The position numbers and the translations under genes are program-made. A model generated the notes under the pieces. The model searched no databases. It was not told where the DNA came from and saw only the letters and a program-made list of their open reading frames with translations. Positions 1-10,425 of a DNA stretch of 64,000 nt are shown one piece after another (within the stretch, counting starts at the first letter, position 1; each line of letters opens with the position of its first letter). Source of the stretch: Paramylibacter ulvae (lineage in GTDB: Bacteria; Pseudomonadota; Alphaproteobacteria; Rhodobacterales; Rhodobacteraceae); contig NZ_BMZF01000002.1 of NCBI RefSeq assembly GCF_014652655.1, forward strand, positions 1 through 64,000, in the 5' to 3' direction.

Positions 1-39
1 ATCTGCAGCCGCTTTCGACTGCCCTGATTTCTTTGTCAT
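1..39 (-). CDS. start of a leftward gene, cut by window edge (possible IS3-type OrfA)
   Basis: Only 13 codons are inside the window, reading MTKKSGQSKAAAD from an ATG at 39. A good Shine-Dalgarno (TTAGGAG) lies about 6 bases upstream of that ATG on the minus strand, so a real start is likely. The basic, Ser/Ala-rich N-terminus resembles the start of OrfA proteins of IS3-family elements common in Rhodobacterales, but 13 residues cannot prove this. The position, just outside a truncated SIR2-like gene, fits an inserted element. Confidence 0.4.
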   Translation of the reverse strand, partial: MTKKSGQSKAAAD

Positions 40-121
40 GCTTAACTCCTAATTGTTAAGATGAACCAGAAATCCTCCATTATTCAAATGCTCAGGTATG
101 TCCCAAAGGTGCTGACGTTAG

Positions 122-708
122 ACAGATACGGAATCTCATGTAGCTACCTTAAATTACGATGATTTGCTTTCCGAAAGCCTTCGAAGCTCGGGGCTTCTTG
201 ACGGCATAGATCCAGTCCTTTTTGACGGATTCGTTGAGTCAAAGTTTGATCGAAAAAATTTGTTTAGGAAGAAAAATTTTGGCGGCTGGTATCTTCATTT
301 ACACGGAAGCCCTTTGTTTGTCGGTAAATCTGGAGCGGTGCCTAAAAAATTCTTGAATCTACTATTAAGAGGCGCTCTTTACCTCAACAATGTGGAAGAC
401 ATATTGTACTAAGCCACTTCACGCAAAAACCCAAGATTATCGCCTCCTCCGAAGTGTTGAGCATTTATTGGGAGTTTCTCCAGATGGCCATTGAGGAGAG
501 TGGCGAGATTGTCCTTTTCGGGTACTCTGGGAACGATACTCACTTAAACCGGATTATTTCGCAACAACGCTCAGATAAAAACCTTAAAGTAGTCGATTGG
601 CTGGGTTCTGGCAGCTACAAACTTAGAAATAAATTTTGGTCCGAACAGTTAGCCGGGGACGTTGAACTACACCTATTGGAGGATGTTCTTACATTTTCTG
701 AATGGTAA
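122..708 (+). pseudogene. SIR2-like NAD-binding domain protein, truncated and frameshifted
   Basis: Two reading frames together spell a SIR2_2-type domain. The first (open from 122) contains VATLNYDDLL, the usual NYDxLLE region, and WYLHLHGSPLF, the catalytic His/Gly region. The second (open from about 400) contains HIVLSHF, KIIASSEVLSIYW and IVLFGYSGNDTHLN, the late NAD-pocket GxSxxDxxxN motif, and ends with a stop at 706-708. The switch between frames falls at about 392-402, so an indel has broken the gene. No usable start precedes 122: stops occur just upstream, and the N-terminal part of the domain is absent. Proteins of this family often serve as NAD-consuming effectors in anti-phage systems; that role here is inference. 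Nothing after 708 continues it. Confidence 0.7.
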
Positions 709-875
709 ATTCAATTAAGTGCTGGGTCGTATCAATGATCGAGACGAAAGAAACCACTTTCCATCCTCAGCTTGCAAAAAAACATTGAAACAATTAGAAT
801 ACTCGGAAAAAAGATGCTCTTATTTCACGCTTTTTTCCGAGTTGATGAAAGCACCCAAAACCCCAAAACGAAATA

Positions 876-922
876 TTATGGGTGTTTCGCGAAAACTTAT
901 GGGTATCGCGAAACATTATGGG
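876..922. repeat. three imperfect tandem repeats, 19-21 bp
   Basis: Units begin at 876, 897 and 916. Each starts TTATGGG, and the first two continue into TCGCGAAA. The array lies between the broken SIR2-like gene and the 3' end of gyrB. It could be iteron-like protein sites, the edge of an inserted segment, or chance. The rest of 709-937 shows no convincing gene. Confidence 0.5.
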
Positions 923-937
923 CAATCCTACACAAAT

Positions 938-3370
<2,433 letters not shown>

Positions 3371-3433
3371 CTATTTGCGCAAAATATAGCAGTTTTGAAC
3401 AGGCTTGTCACGCGAATGACACAAGATTTTGCG

Positions 3434-4054
3434 TTAGGTCAGTGCGATCACAACGCCCACCAAAATCAATGCTATTCCCGCCCCAATATTGGTGCGGCGC
3501 ACCGCATCTGGTGACGCCAAAAATTGACGCATTCTCCCCACAAACATCGCCAACGTCAGGTTGCCCAACAGTGGGACAATGAACGATGCCACGCAAATCG
3601 CCGCCATATCCCATTTGGTTATTTGTTTGAAATCGAAAAAGCTCGGCAATAATGTCATGTAAAACAACATTGCCTTTGGGTTTGCGATCACGGCGGCAAA
3701 CCCTGCCAAAAAACCGGCCCACATGCCAGGCGACGTTAACCGCATATCAGCGCTTAGCACCTTGCTTGGCCAACGCACCAACGCCGCACCCATAGCGCAT
3801 AATAAAACAGCCGCGAAATACCGCAACACGATCATCGCATCCGCATAAATTGAAACCAGATATGCCACCCCAAACAACGCCAGTACCGGCCAGAGCACAT
3901 CACCAAGTGCGACGCCAAACGCCAGCGGCACCGCCGATTTTGTGCCACCCGATACGGCGCGCGCAATCACGGCGACCCATACGGGGCCAGGCGTGATAAA
4001 CAGAATAAAGAGCGCACCAGCATAAAGCGCGAGCTGCGCTAATGAAATACTCAT
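3434..4054 (-). CDS. LysE/RhtB family translocator
   Basis: A 206-residue inner-membrane protein with about six hydrophobic segments. The N-terminus carries the family signature (LFILFITPGPVWVAVIARAV) and is followed by a GVALGDVLW-type stretch. LysE family members export amino acids or related small molecules; the substrate here cannot be read from the sequence. The start overlaps the stop of the upstream VOC gene by 4 bases (ATGA), which implies translational coupling. It sits between recF and gyrB as an insert in the replication operon. Confidence 0.88.
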   Translation of the reverse strand: MSISLAQLALYAGALFILFITPGPVWVAVIARAVSGGTKSAVPLAFGVALGDVLWPVLALFGVAYLVSIYADAMIVLRYFAAVLLCAMGAALVRWPSKVLSADMRLTSPGMWAGFLAGFAAVIANPKAMLFYMTLLPSFFDFKQITKWDMAAICVASFIVPLLGNLTLAMFVGRMRQFLASPDAVRRTNIGAGIALILVGVVIALT

Positions 4055-4479
4055 GGATCGCCTGTCACCAGTCCGTTTTCATCCAATGTCCAAAACGGAT
4101 TATGCGCCACTTCCCACAAATGCCCATCGGGATCTGCGTAATTACCGGAATAACCACCCCAGAAAACCTCAGTTGGTTCGGTGACGATAATTGCGCCCGC
4201 CTCTACCGCGCGTGCGTATGCGGCGTCGACCTCTTCGCGCGAAGTATAATTCGTTGCTAATGAAATGCCCCCCGTTGATCGTCCATGCACAGGCATACAC
4301 AAATCCTTGGTCAACGCGTCGCGCGAATACAGTGAAAAAAACTGTCCGCCCAATTTATAAAAGGCAATTTGATCATTGCCACCTTCGGCTTCTTCAAAGC
4401 CAAGCTTTTTATAAAACTTGCGCGATTTTTTCAAATTCTTTACGGCCAGCGTCACCATCGATATCCGTTGCGGTGTCAT
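4051..4479 (-). CDS. VOC (glyoxalase-like) family protein
   Basis: 142 residues with the paired beta-alpha-beta-beta-beta modules of the vicinal oxygen chelate fold. MVTLAVKNLKKSRKFYKKLG opens the first half, and YADPDGHLWEVAHNP closes the second with the usual DPDGHxWE metal/active-site strand. The closest type is the glyoxalase/bleomycin-resistance group; substrate unknown. It follows recF by 15 bases and overlaps the LysE gene by 4 bases, so it is cotranscribed with both. Confidence 0.85.
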   Translation of the reverse strand: MTPQRISMVTLAVKNLKKSRKFYKKLGFEEAEGGNDQIAFYKLGGQFFSLYSRDALTKDLCMPVHGRSTGGISLATNYTSREEVDAAYARAVEAGAIIVTEPTEVFWGGYSGNYADPDGHLWEVAHNPFWTLDENGLVTGDP

Positions 4480-4494
4480 TGTTTTGGCCTTTCT

Positions 4495-5601
4495 CTAGGG
4501 CATTGGGTGGATGGCGCTGGTTGCGCCGTCATCTACCATCAGATATTTCGCCCTATTTCCCAAAGAGTCAAACAATTCCGCACCTGTGCCCGTCATCCAT
4601 GCCTGTGCACCCAATGCGCAAATCTCGTCATAGAGTGCTGCGCGCCGATCTGCATCTAAATGTGCGCCGACCTCATCAAGCAATATGATCGGGGCCGCTC
4701 CGAAATCTTGTGCCAACGCACGCGCGTTGGACAATATCAAACTGACTAACAATGCCTTTTGTTCACCCGTGGAACACTGTGCGGCGGGCACGTCTTTGGC
4801 AGCGTAAATCGCGTTCAGATCATCGCGATGAGGTCCGACCAATGTGCGCCCCGCCTGCATATCCCGCCTGCGCCCATCCGCAAATGCATCGCGCAAATCA
4901 TTCGCGGTTTCGAATATCTGCGCATTATCGCCATTCACAAGTGTAAGCTTCGCAGCGGGAAAGCCGGTTGTTGCACTATCCTGCGCCACAGAAATTCGCG
5001 TGATGGTTTGCAATCGGTTTTGTGCAATTTGCGCACCCGCATCGGCCATTTGCGTTTCAACCGCTCCATACCATGATGGATCCGTGATCCCATCCTTTAA
5101 CATCCGATTGCGTTCTCGCATGGCGCGTTCGTAGATCAATGTCTGTTCACCGTGTGATGGCTCGAAGCTCATGGCAAGACGATCCAAGAATCGCCGCCGC
5201 CCGTCCGCACCCTCGATCCACAGGCGATCCATCACCGGCACCAACCAAACAACGCGCGCCAAACGGCCCAATGCGATTTGTGGTGCTGATTTCCCATCAA
5301 TCGAAACACTGCGCGATCCCTCGCCCATAAACGATGTTTCCAGTTCGTGCGAATGACCAAGGCTGTCCAAAATCGCGCTAACCTTCCACCCCACAGTTTC
5401 AGGCACACGCGCAAGTTCCGCTGTTTTCGCACGGCGCAATCCGCGCCCTGGCGACAACATCGAAATCGCCTCTAGTATATTGGTTTTGCCTGCGCCGTTT
5501 GGGCCATAAATGGCAATCGGGCGGCCATCGGTTTCGATGACTGCCCGTTTATGCGATCGAAAATGCGAAAGCGTAAGTTGACGAACCGCAAGATGCGCCA
5601 A
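4495..5601 (-). CDS. recF: DNA replication and repair protein RecF
   Basis: An SMC-like ATPase of 368 residues that loads RecA at gapped DNA. The Walker A is GPNGAGKTNILEAI (about residues 34-47), and the C-terminal part holds the ABC signature STGEQKALL and Walker B PIILLDEVGAHLD. The start is a TTG at 5601, only 3 bases after the dnaN stop; the resulting N-terminus MAHLAVRQLTLSHFRSHKR matches the family and no ATG or GTG fits better. The ribosome site must lie inside the dnaN end, so translation is probably coupled to dnaN. Confidence 0.96.
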   Translation of the reverse strand: MAHLAVRQLTLSHFRSHKRAVIETDGRPIAIYGPNGAGKTNILEAISMLSPGRGLRRAKTAELARVPETVGWKVSAILDSLGHSHELETSFMGEGSRSVSIDGKSAPQIALGRLARVVWLVPVMDRLWIEGADGRRRFLDRLAMSFEPSHGEQTLIYERAMRERNRMLKDGITDPSWYGAVETQMADAGAQIAQNRLQTITRISVAQDSATTGFPAAKLTLVNGDNAQIFETANDLRDAFADGRRRDMQAGRTLVGPHRDDLNAIYAAKDVPAAQCSTGEQKALLVSLILSNARALAQDFGAAPIILLDEVGAHLDADRRAALYDEICALGAQAWMTGTGAELFDSLGNRAKYLMVDDGATSAIHPMP

Positions 5602-5604
5602 GTG

Positions 5605-6723
5605 TTAGACCCGCATCGGCATCACAACATAGACTGCGCTTTCGTCATTGCCTTCGCGCATCAAGGTTGGATCACCGCTGGAATTAAACATAAACACCGC
5701 GTTTTCGCGATCAACTTGGCCTGCGATCTCCAACAGGTATTTCGCGTTGAACCCGATTTCCAAACGCTCATCTCCGTATGCCACCACGACTTCTTCTTCT
5801 GCGGCACCACTGTCAGGTGCGTTTACGGACAGTATCAACCGATCTTCTTCCATGGTCAATTTAACCGCGCGTGATCGTTCAGATGAAACCGTTGATACAC
5901 GATCCACGGCCTGTGCAAATTCTGCGGCATCCACTTCCATGCGGCGCGTGTTGCCTTGGGGGATGACGCGTGTGTAATCAGGGAACGATCCATCGATGAC
6001 CTTGGATGTCAGTGTGATTTCAGGTGTTGCAAAGCGAATTTTTGTTTCAGACACTGATACGGCAATTTCCATATCGTCGTCTTCCAACAATTTGCGCATC
6101 TCACCAACGGTTTTGCGCGGCACAATCACACCTGGCAAATCGGCGGCACCATCTGGCAATGGCGCATCGATACGCGCCAAACGGTGGCCATCGGTGGCAA
6201 CGCAACGCAATACTTTGCCACTATCACCATCGGATGCGTGCATATAAACACCGTTTAAATAGTAACGTGTTTCTTCCGTTGAAATTGCAAATTTTGATTT
6301 ATCAAACAGGCGGCGTAACACCGCAGCAGGTGCCGCAAAATTACACGCATATTCAGATGTTGCCATCACGGGGAAATCTTCGCGGGGCAATGTCGCCAGC
6401 GAAAAGTTTGATCGACCAGCAATCACATCCAAACGTCCAGATGTGCCATCGTCCGATAATTCCACCATCGCACCGTCTGGCAATTTGCGCACAATTTCGT
6501 GCAACGTATGCGCACCAACCGTTGTCGCACCAGCGCGTTCAACCATGCCAGAAACCTTGTCTACCACTTCGATATCCAGATCAGTTGCGCGAAATGAAAT
6601 ATCGTTGCCTTCAGCTTCGATCAGAACATTTGCCAAAATTGGAATGGTGTTGCGGCGTTCCACAACAGATTGTGCCTGTGACATGGCTTTCAGCAATGCG
6701 CTGCGTTCGATGCTGACTTTCAT
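5605..6723 (-). CDS. dnaN: DNA polymerase III beta sliding clamp
   Basis: 372 residues, normal length for the ring-forming processivity clamp. The N-terminus MKVSIERSALLKAMSQAQSV and the ending ESAVYVVMPMRV are clear clamp signatures, and the three-domain layout is intact. An A-rich Shine-Dalgarno region with AGGAGA precedes the ATG. It lies 157 bases after dnaA and 3 bases before recF, in the classic dnaA-dnaN-recF order. Confidence 0.98.
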   Translation of the reverse strand: MKVSIERSALLKAMSQAQSVVERRNTIPILANVLIEAEGNDISFRATDLDIEVVDKVSGMVERAGATTVGAHTLHEIVRKLPDGAMVELSDDGTSGRLDVIAGRSNFSLATLPREDFPVMATSEYACNFAAPAAVLRRLFDKSKFAISTEETRYYLNGVYMHASDGDSGKVLRCVATDGHRLARIDAPLPDGAADLPGVIVPRKTVGEMRKLLEDDDMEIAVSVSETKIRFATPEITLTSKVIDGSFPDYTRVIPQGNTRRMEVDAAEFAQAVDRVSTVSSERSRAVKLTMEEDRLILSVNAPDSGAAEEEVVVAYGDERLEIGFNAKYLLEIAGQVDRENAVFMFNSSGDPTLMREGNDESAVYVVMPMRV

Positions 6724-6880
6724 GAAAAAATCTCCTGTTTGCGTGGCTGTTTAACCTGTCGCAATTCCCCGTTTGTTGCAAGTGTATTTGCATATTTTTG
6801 CGCGTGTTGCAAAGGTATCATGCAAAAGAAAACAGCGCCACAATATGCAGCGCCGTTATGAATTCGAAATTTGATGAAAT

Positions 6881-8245
6881 TTAGGCCTCTAGCATACGGC
6901 GTAACAGTTCCAAATCTTCGGCGATTTGGTTGTCAACTGAACGCAATTCTTCGATTTTTTTCACTGCATGAATAACAGTGGTATGATCGCGGCCACCAAA
7001 TCGGCGCCCAATTTCAGGCAGGCTCTTGCTGGTCAGCTTTTTCGCTAGATACATCGCCATTTGACGCGGGCGCGCAACCGAACGCGCACGGCGTGGTGAC
7101 AGCATATCTGTCATACGGATATTGTAGTGATCCGTAACCTTGCGGATGATTTCATCTACCGTAACTTTTTTATCGGATGCGCGCAGAATATCCGCCAAAC
7201 ATTCCGTTGCCATATCCAATGTGACCTGCCGCCCGACCAAAGAGCCAAACGCGAACAAACGGATTAATGCGCCTTCCAGCACGCGCACATTAGATGAAAC
7301 ACGATGAGCCACAAATTCCAATACACCATCGGCGATTTCAACATTTGGGTTTAACAACATCTGTTGTTCCGCCTTTGATTGCAAAATACCCAAGCGCAAT
7401 TCGTAATCTGTTGGATGCAGATCAACACACAACCCCCATTGAAGTCGCGATTTAATACGCTCTTCCAGACCTTCGATTTCGCCAGGGGCGCGATCGGCGG
7501 ACAGGATGATTTGTTTGTTCTGATCAATCAATGCATTGAACGTGTGGAAAAATTCATCCTGTGTGGAATCTTTGCCGGCAATGAATTGCACATCATCAAC
7601 CATCAATACATCAACCGAACGAAACATTTCTTTGAAACTGATTGTGTCTTTGAATCGCAATGCTTGAACAAATTTATACATGAACTGTTCAGCGGACAGA
7701 TATAAAACCTTGGCTTGTGGGTTACGTTCCTGAATTTCCCACGCGATGGCATGCATCAAATGGGTTTTACCCAATCCAACCCCACCATACAAAAACAGCG
7801 GGTTAAAGCTTACGGGGCCACCTTCGGCGACGCGCCGCGCAGCCGCATGTGCCAATTCGTTTGGCTTGCCCACCACAAACGTATCGAACGTGCAGCGCGA
7901 ATCTAACTTTGCACCTGGTAAGCCTGTTTTATTACGGCTAACCGCTGGTACGGGTGTTTTTGTGACAACTGGTGTTGCCACGTTCTCTGCAACGGTGCGA
8001 TTGATCATGCCAGTTTTAAACTCCAACCGTTCAACACTCACACCTTCGCCGACAAACAATGCAACAATGCGATCGCCGTAGTTGCGCGCAACCCAATTGC
8101 CGATAAATGCCGTTGGCGCTTGCAACACCGCGACGCGTGCGTCAGTTGACACAAGCGTAAGCGGCTTAATCCAATTCGTATAAGCGTCCTGTCCAAACTC
8201 TTGGTTGAGCTTGGATTGGATCGTTCCCCAAATGTCAGTTCCCAT
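6881..8245 (-). CDS. dnaA: chromosomal replication initiator DnaA
   Basis: 454 residues. The N-terminal domain I is followed by a short variable linker, an AAA+ domain (Walker A LYGGVGLGKTHLMHAI, Walker B VLMVDDVQF) and a C-terminal DNA-binding domain with the signature GGRDHTTVIHAVKKIEEL. It binds DnaA boxes and opens the origin. It is 24 bases downstream of a rhodanese gene and probably shares its promoter, whose region holds CtrA-like and GANTC sites. Confidence 0.98.
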   Translation of the reverse strand: MGTDIWGTIQSKLNQEFGQDAYTNWIKPLTLVSTDARVAVLQAPTAFIGNWVARNYGDRIVALFVGEGVSVERLEFKTGMINRTVAENVATPVVTKTPVPAVSRNKTGLPGAKLDSRCTFDTFVVGKPNELAHAAARRVAEGGPVSFNPLFLYGGVGLGKTHLMHAIAWEIQERNPQAKVLYLSAEQFMYKFVQALRFKDTISFKEMFRSVDVLMVDDVQFIAGKDSTQDEFFHTFNALIDQNKQIILSADRAPGEIEGLEERIKSRLQWGLCVDLHPTDYELRLGILQSKAEQQMLLNPNVEIADGVLEFVAHRVSSNVRVLEGALIRLFAFGSLVGRQVTLDMATECLADILRASDKKVTVDEIIRKVTDHYNIRMTDMLSPRRARSVARPRQMAMYLAKKLTSKSLPEIGRRFGGRDHTTVIHAVKKIEELRSVDNQIAEDLELLRRMLEA

Positions 8246-8269
8246 ATTACCCCAAATTTCTGTCAGACC

Positions 8270-8704
8270 TTAGGATTGGCGCCAGTCCAACCCCCGTGCT
8301 TTCCAGCCGTTCATATTTCCACGATGCCCATCAGAATCAAGATCACCCTCGAATCCTTCAGCCACATTGATGCATTGTGTTGCCTGCCCTTGTGTTGCGA
8401 AAATTTCGCTCATCAGATTAGCAGCCGCCATTGAACGGGCACCTGATCGACACAAGAAATATATCTTGGACGGCGCAGCGCCATCCAGTTTTTCCAGCAA
8501 CTCTGATGCGAACGCCTCATTGGTGTTCATCATCGGATACTCTTTCCATTCAATAAGGAATGGTTGGCGATTCAATTGGGACAAATCAGGAATGCCAACA
8601 AAGCCCCATTCGGCACGTGTACGCACGTCAACCAATACGGCAGTGTTGTCTTTTTGAAGTCCATTCCATGTTTCTGCTGGGTCAACATTTTCAATATTTG
8701 TCAT
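8270..8704 (-). CDS. rhodanese-like domain protein
   Basis: A single rhodanese domain of 144 residues. VLVDVRTRAEW is the N-terminal active-face motif, and the catalytic loop is CRSGARS with Cys near residue 85. Such proteins bind sulfane sulfur or act in redox signalling; the partner is unknown. It stands immediately upstream of dnaA on the same strand with a 24-base gap, so it is the likely first gene of the dnaA transcript. GAGGGA upstream of the ATG can serve as ribosome site. Confidence 0.88.
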   Translation of the reverse strand: MTNIENVDPAETWNGLQKDNTAVLVDVRTRAEWGFVGIPDLSQLNRQPFLIEWKEYPMMNTNEAFASELLEKLDGAAPSKIYFLCRSGARSMAAANLMSEIFATQGQATQCINVAEGFEGDLDSDGHRGNMNGWKARGLDWRQS

Positions 8705-9023
8705 TTTTTAAATGTTCCCTCGCTAAGCTTGAAATTGAATCACTCAGCGAAACTAGCCCTGATACAATTCGCATTTCAACGACTCTTATCTGTTGACAGC
8801 GCAAAGAATCGGAACTGTGCCAAAAAGGCATAATTAATTGAAATTTAACAATTTTTTAAATTTCCACGGCTTACGCAGCGACACCCGATGAGGGGCCACT
8901 TTCACATGTAAAATTTTCATAGAGGTCATATTAACAGGCGGTAAATATGACGAGTACCGCAACATAAACCGCCGATACGGATTCGGGCAACGGGTCCAAA
9001 AACAGAACATTCACAAAACTGTC
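8705..9023. other. intergenic region upstream of dnaA operon; GANTC sites and nested inverted repeats
   Basis: About 320 bases without a gene. It holds GANTC (CcrM) sites at 8737, 8781, 8806 and 8980, the CtrA-type boxes at 8834-8859, and overlapping inverted repeats at 8927-8973: CATATT-N11-AATATG, GCGGTA-N11-TACCGC, and GGCGGT pairing with ACCGCC. I found no DnaA box better than 6 of 9 matches, so an origin cannot be called. It must carry the promoter of the rhodanese-dnaA transcript. Confidence 0.5.
8834..8859. promoter_or_regulatory. two overlapping CtrA-type boxes upstream of rhodanese-dnaA
   Basis: TTAA occurs at 8834, 8845 and 8856, each pair separated by exactly 7 bases, so two perfect TTAA-N7-TTAA sites share the middle half-site. 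This is the established consensus for CtrA, the alphaproteobacterial cell-cycle response regulator. The surrounding 8831-8863 is very AT-rich, so chance is not excluded. Placement is about 130 bases upstream of the rhodanese ATG. Confidence 0.55.
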
Positions 9024-9024
9024 A

Positions 9025-9052
9025 TAAAAAAACGAGACCCAAAGGTCTCGTT
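9025..9052 (-). terminator. intrinsic terminator after rpsT
   Basis: Read leftward, a 9-bp stem (AACGAGACC with GGTCTCGTT, arms at 9031-9039 and 9044-9052, 4-base loop) runs straight into a T tract. It lies about 50 bases after the rpsT stop and separates rpsT from the dnaA operon. Confidence 0.88.
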
Positions 9053-9101
9053 TCAAATTCTGTAGTGCATAACAACTGCGCGAGCAGTTGTGTTTGGTTG
9101 C

Positions 9102-9368
9102 TTACGCTCCCAAACCTTTTACACGTGCAGTCAAACGCGACATTTTACGCGATGCTGTGTTTTTGTGCATTACACCCTTGGTCACGCCACGCATGATTTC
9201 TGGTTGTGCTGCTTTCAAAGCTTCTTGTGCAACCTTTTGGTCACCACCTGTGATCGCTTCTTCTACTTTACGCAAGAAAGTACGAATACGCGAACGGCGT
9301 GCTTTGTTTACTTCGGTGCGACGCTCTGCTTGGCGTGCGCGTTTTTTTGATTGTGCCGTGTTGGCCAT
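9102..9368 (-). CDS. rpsT: 30S ribosomal protein S20
   Basis: 88 residues, strongly basic, starting [17 protein letters not shown], the standard bS20 N-terminus, and consisting of the expected three-helix bundle that binds 16S rRNA early in 30S assembly. It is a single-gene unit between fpg and the dnaA operon, with a strong terminator downstream. AGGAAATTC upstream of the ATG is a fair ribosome site. Confidence 0.97.
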   Translation of the reverse strand: MANTAQSKKRARQAERRTEVNKARRSRIRTFLRKVEEAITGGDQKVAQEALKAAQPEIMRGVTKGVMHKNTASRKMSRLTARVKGLGA

Positions 9369-9431
9369 GTGAATTTCCTGATCTTGTCGGATTACGAAAG
9401 ATGAAGCGGCCTTCTAGGCGCGAAAAGAAAC

Positions 9432-9454
9432 AGAGTCAACTCTCCAATGACTCT
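9432..9454 (-). terminator. probable terminator after fpg
   Basis: AGAGTCA (9432-9438) and TGACTCT (9448-9454) form a 7-bp stem with a 9-base loop. Read leftward it is followed by a T-rich stretch (GTTTCTTTT); read rightward it is followed by TTTTTTA, so it could work both ways. Both arms contain GANTC, possibly by chance. Confidence 0.5.
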
Positions 9455-9469
9455 TTTTTATGCTCTGCC

Positions 9470-10339
9470 CTAACGTTGGCAAGACGGACAATAAAAACTT
9501 GATCGCCCAGACTGTACAATACGTTTTATATTATGACCGCAGCCATCGTTTCGGCATCGCTCACCCTCGCGCCCGTAAACCGCAAATGAATGTTGAAAAT
9601 AACCAAGTTCACCATTGGTTTGGCGGTGATCTTGCAAGCTGGAGCCACCCGCGGCAATCGCCTCTGTTAAAACATCACGAATCGCGGGCACCAAACTTGC
9701 CACACGTTTCTTTGACAGCGTCCCCGCTTTGCGTGTGGGCGCAATGCCCGTGCGCCACAATGTTTCACACACATATATATTGCCAAGCCCTGCAACAATA
9801 TTTTGATCCAACAATGCGGTTTTGATCGGTGTGTTTTTGGATTTCAACCGCGCCGCCAGATAATCACCGTCAAAATGATTCCCCAATGGTTCGGGGCCAA
9901 TGCTGGCCAACAGTTTGTGATTCTCGGCGGTTTTTGTATCCAACAAATCCATCGCACCAAATCGGCGCGCGTCATTAAATGTAATGCGCGTACCATCATC
10001 CATATCCAAAACCACATGATCATGTTTAGCAGGGGTTGGATGTAGGTGATGAAAATCACCCAATATATCACCCGCCGCACCATCCAGTGGTGCAATCGTC
10101 ATCCGCCCTGACATGCCCAGATGGATCAACAAAGTTTCACCGCTGTCCAAATCACACAGGATATATTTCGAACGACGGCGCAATCGTTCCACACGTTTTC
10201 CCGTTAAACGCACGGCCATGTTTTCAGGAAATGCCCAACGCAAATTCGGGCGGCGAATGTCGGCGCGCGCAATCACACGCCCTACCATCGTGGGTTCCAA
10301 CCCACGGCGCACGGTTTCGACTTCTGGTAATTCGGGCAC
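9470..10339 (-). CDS. mutM: formamidopyrimidine-DNA glycosylase (Fpg/MutM)
   Basis: A 289-residue bifunctional glycosylase/lyase that removes 8-oxoguanine and ring-opened purines. The mature N-terminus [16 protein letters not shown] carries catalytic Pro2 and Glu3. Lys in the HLGMSGRM neighbourhood and the helix-two-turn-helix precede the C-terminal zinc finger with Cys pairs in CRNDGC and CPSC. The C-terminus at CPSCQR is normal. It is divergent from ubiE, with an 86-base shared promoter region. Together with mutY at 22022 it forms part of the 8-oxoguanine defence set. Confidence 0.97.
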   Translation of the reverse strand: MPELPEVETVRRGLEPTMVGRVIARADIRRPNLRWAFPENMAVRLTGKRVERLRRRSKYILCDLDSGETLLIHLGMSGRMTIAPLDGAAGDILGDFHHLHPTPAKHDHVVLDMDDGTRITFNDARRFGAMDLLDTKTAENHKLLASIGPEPLGNHFDGDYLAARLKSKNTPIKTALLDQNIVAGLGNIYVCETLWRTGIAPTRKAGTLSKKRVASLVPAIRDVLTEAIAAGGSSLQDHRQTNGELGYFQHSFAVYGREGERCRNDGCGHNIKRIVQSGRSSFYCPSCQR

Positions 10340-10425
10340 TGTTTTTCCTTGGGCTGAGGTGACGCATGTTTATCTTATGAAACGCATTATATAAAGACGA
10401 CACAGACGATAAGAGAAAGTTCATT

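Noticed and set aside
61-160. A plus-strand frame MNQKSSIIQMLRYVPKVLTL that could supply the missing SIR2 N-terminus
   Set aside because: It needs another frame switch near 130, and the sequence is better explained as the leader of the leftward gene. It was kept only as an alternative.
6024-6716. 230-residue antisense frame within dnaN
   Set aside because: dnaN is complete and conserved on the opposite strand; the frame has no recognisable features.
8705-9023. Chromosomal origin next to dnaA
   Set aside because: AT-rich segment and palindromes are present, but DnaA boxes match at most 6 of 9 positions, and alphaproteobacterial origins often lie elsewhere.
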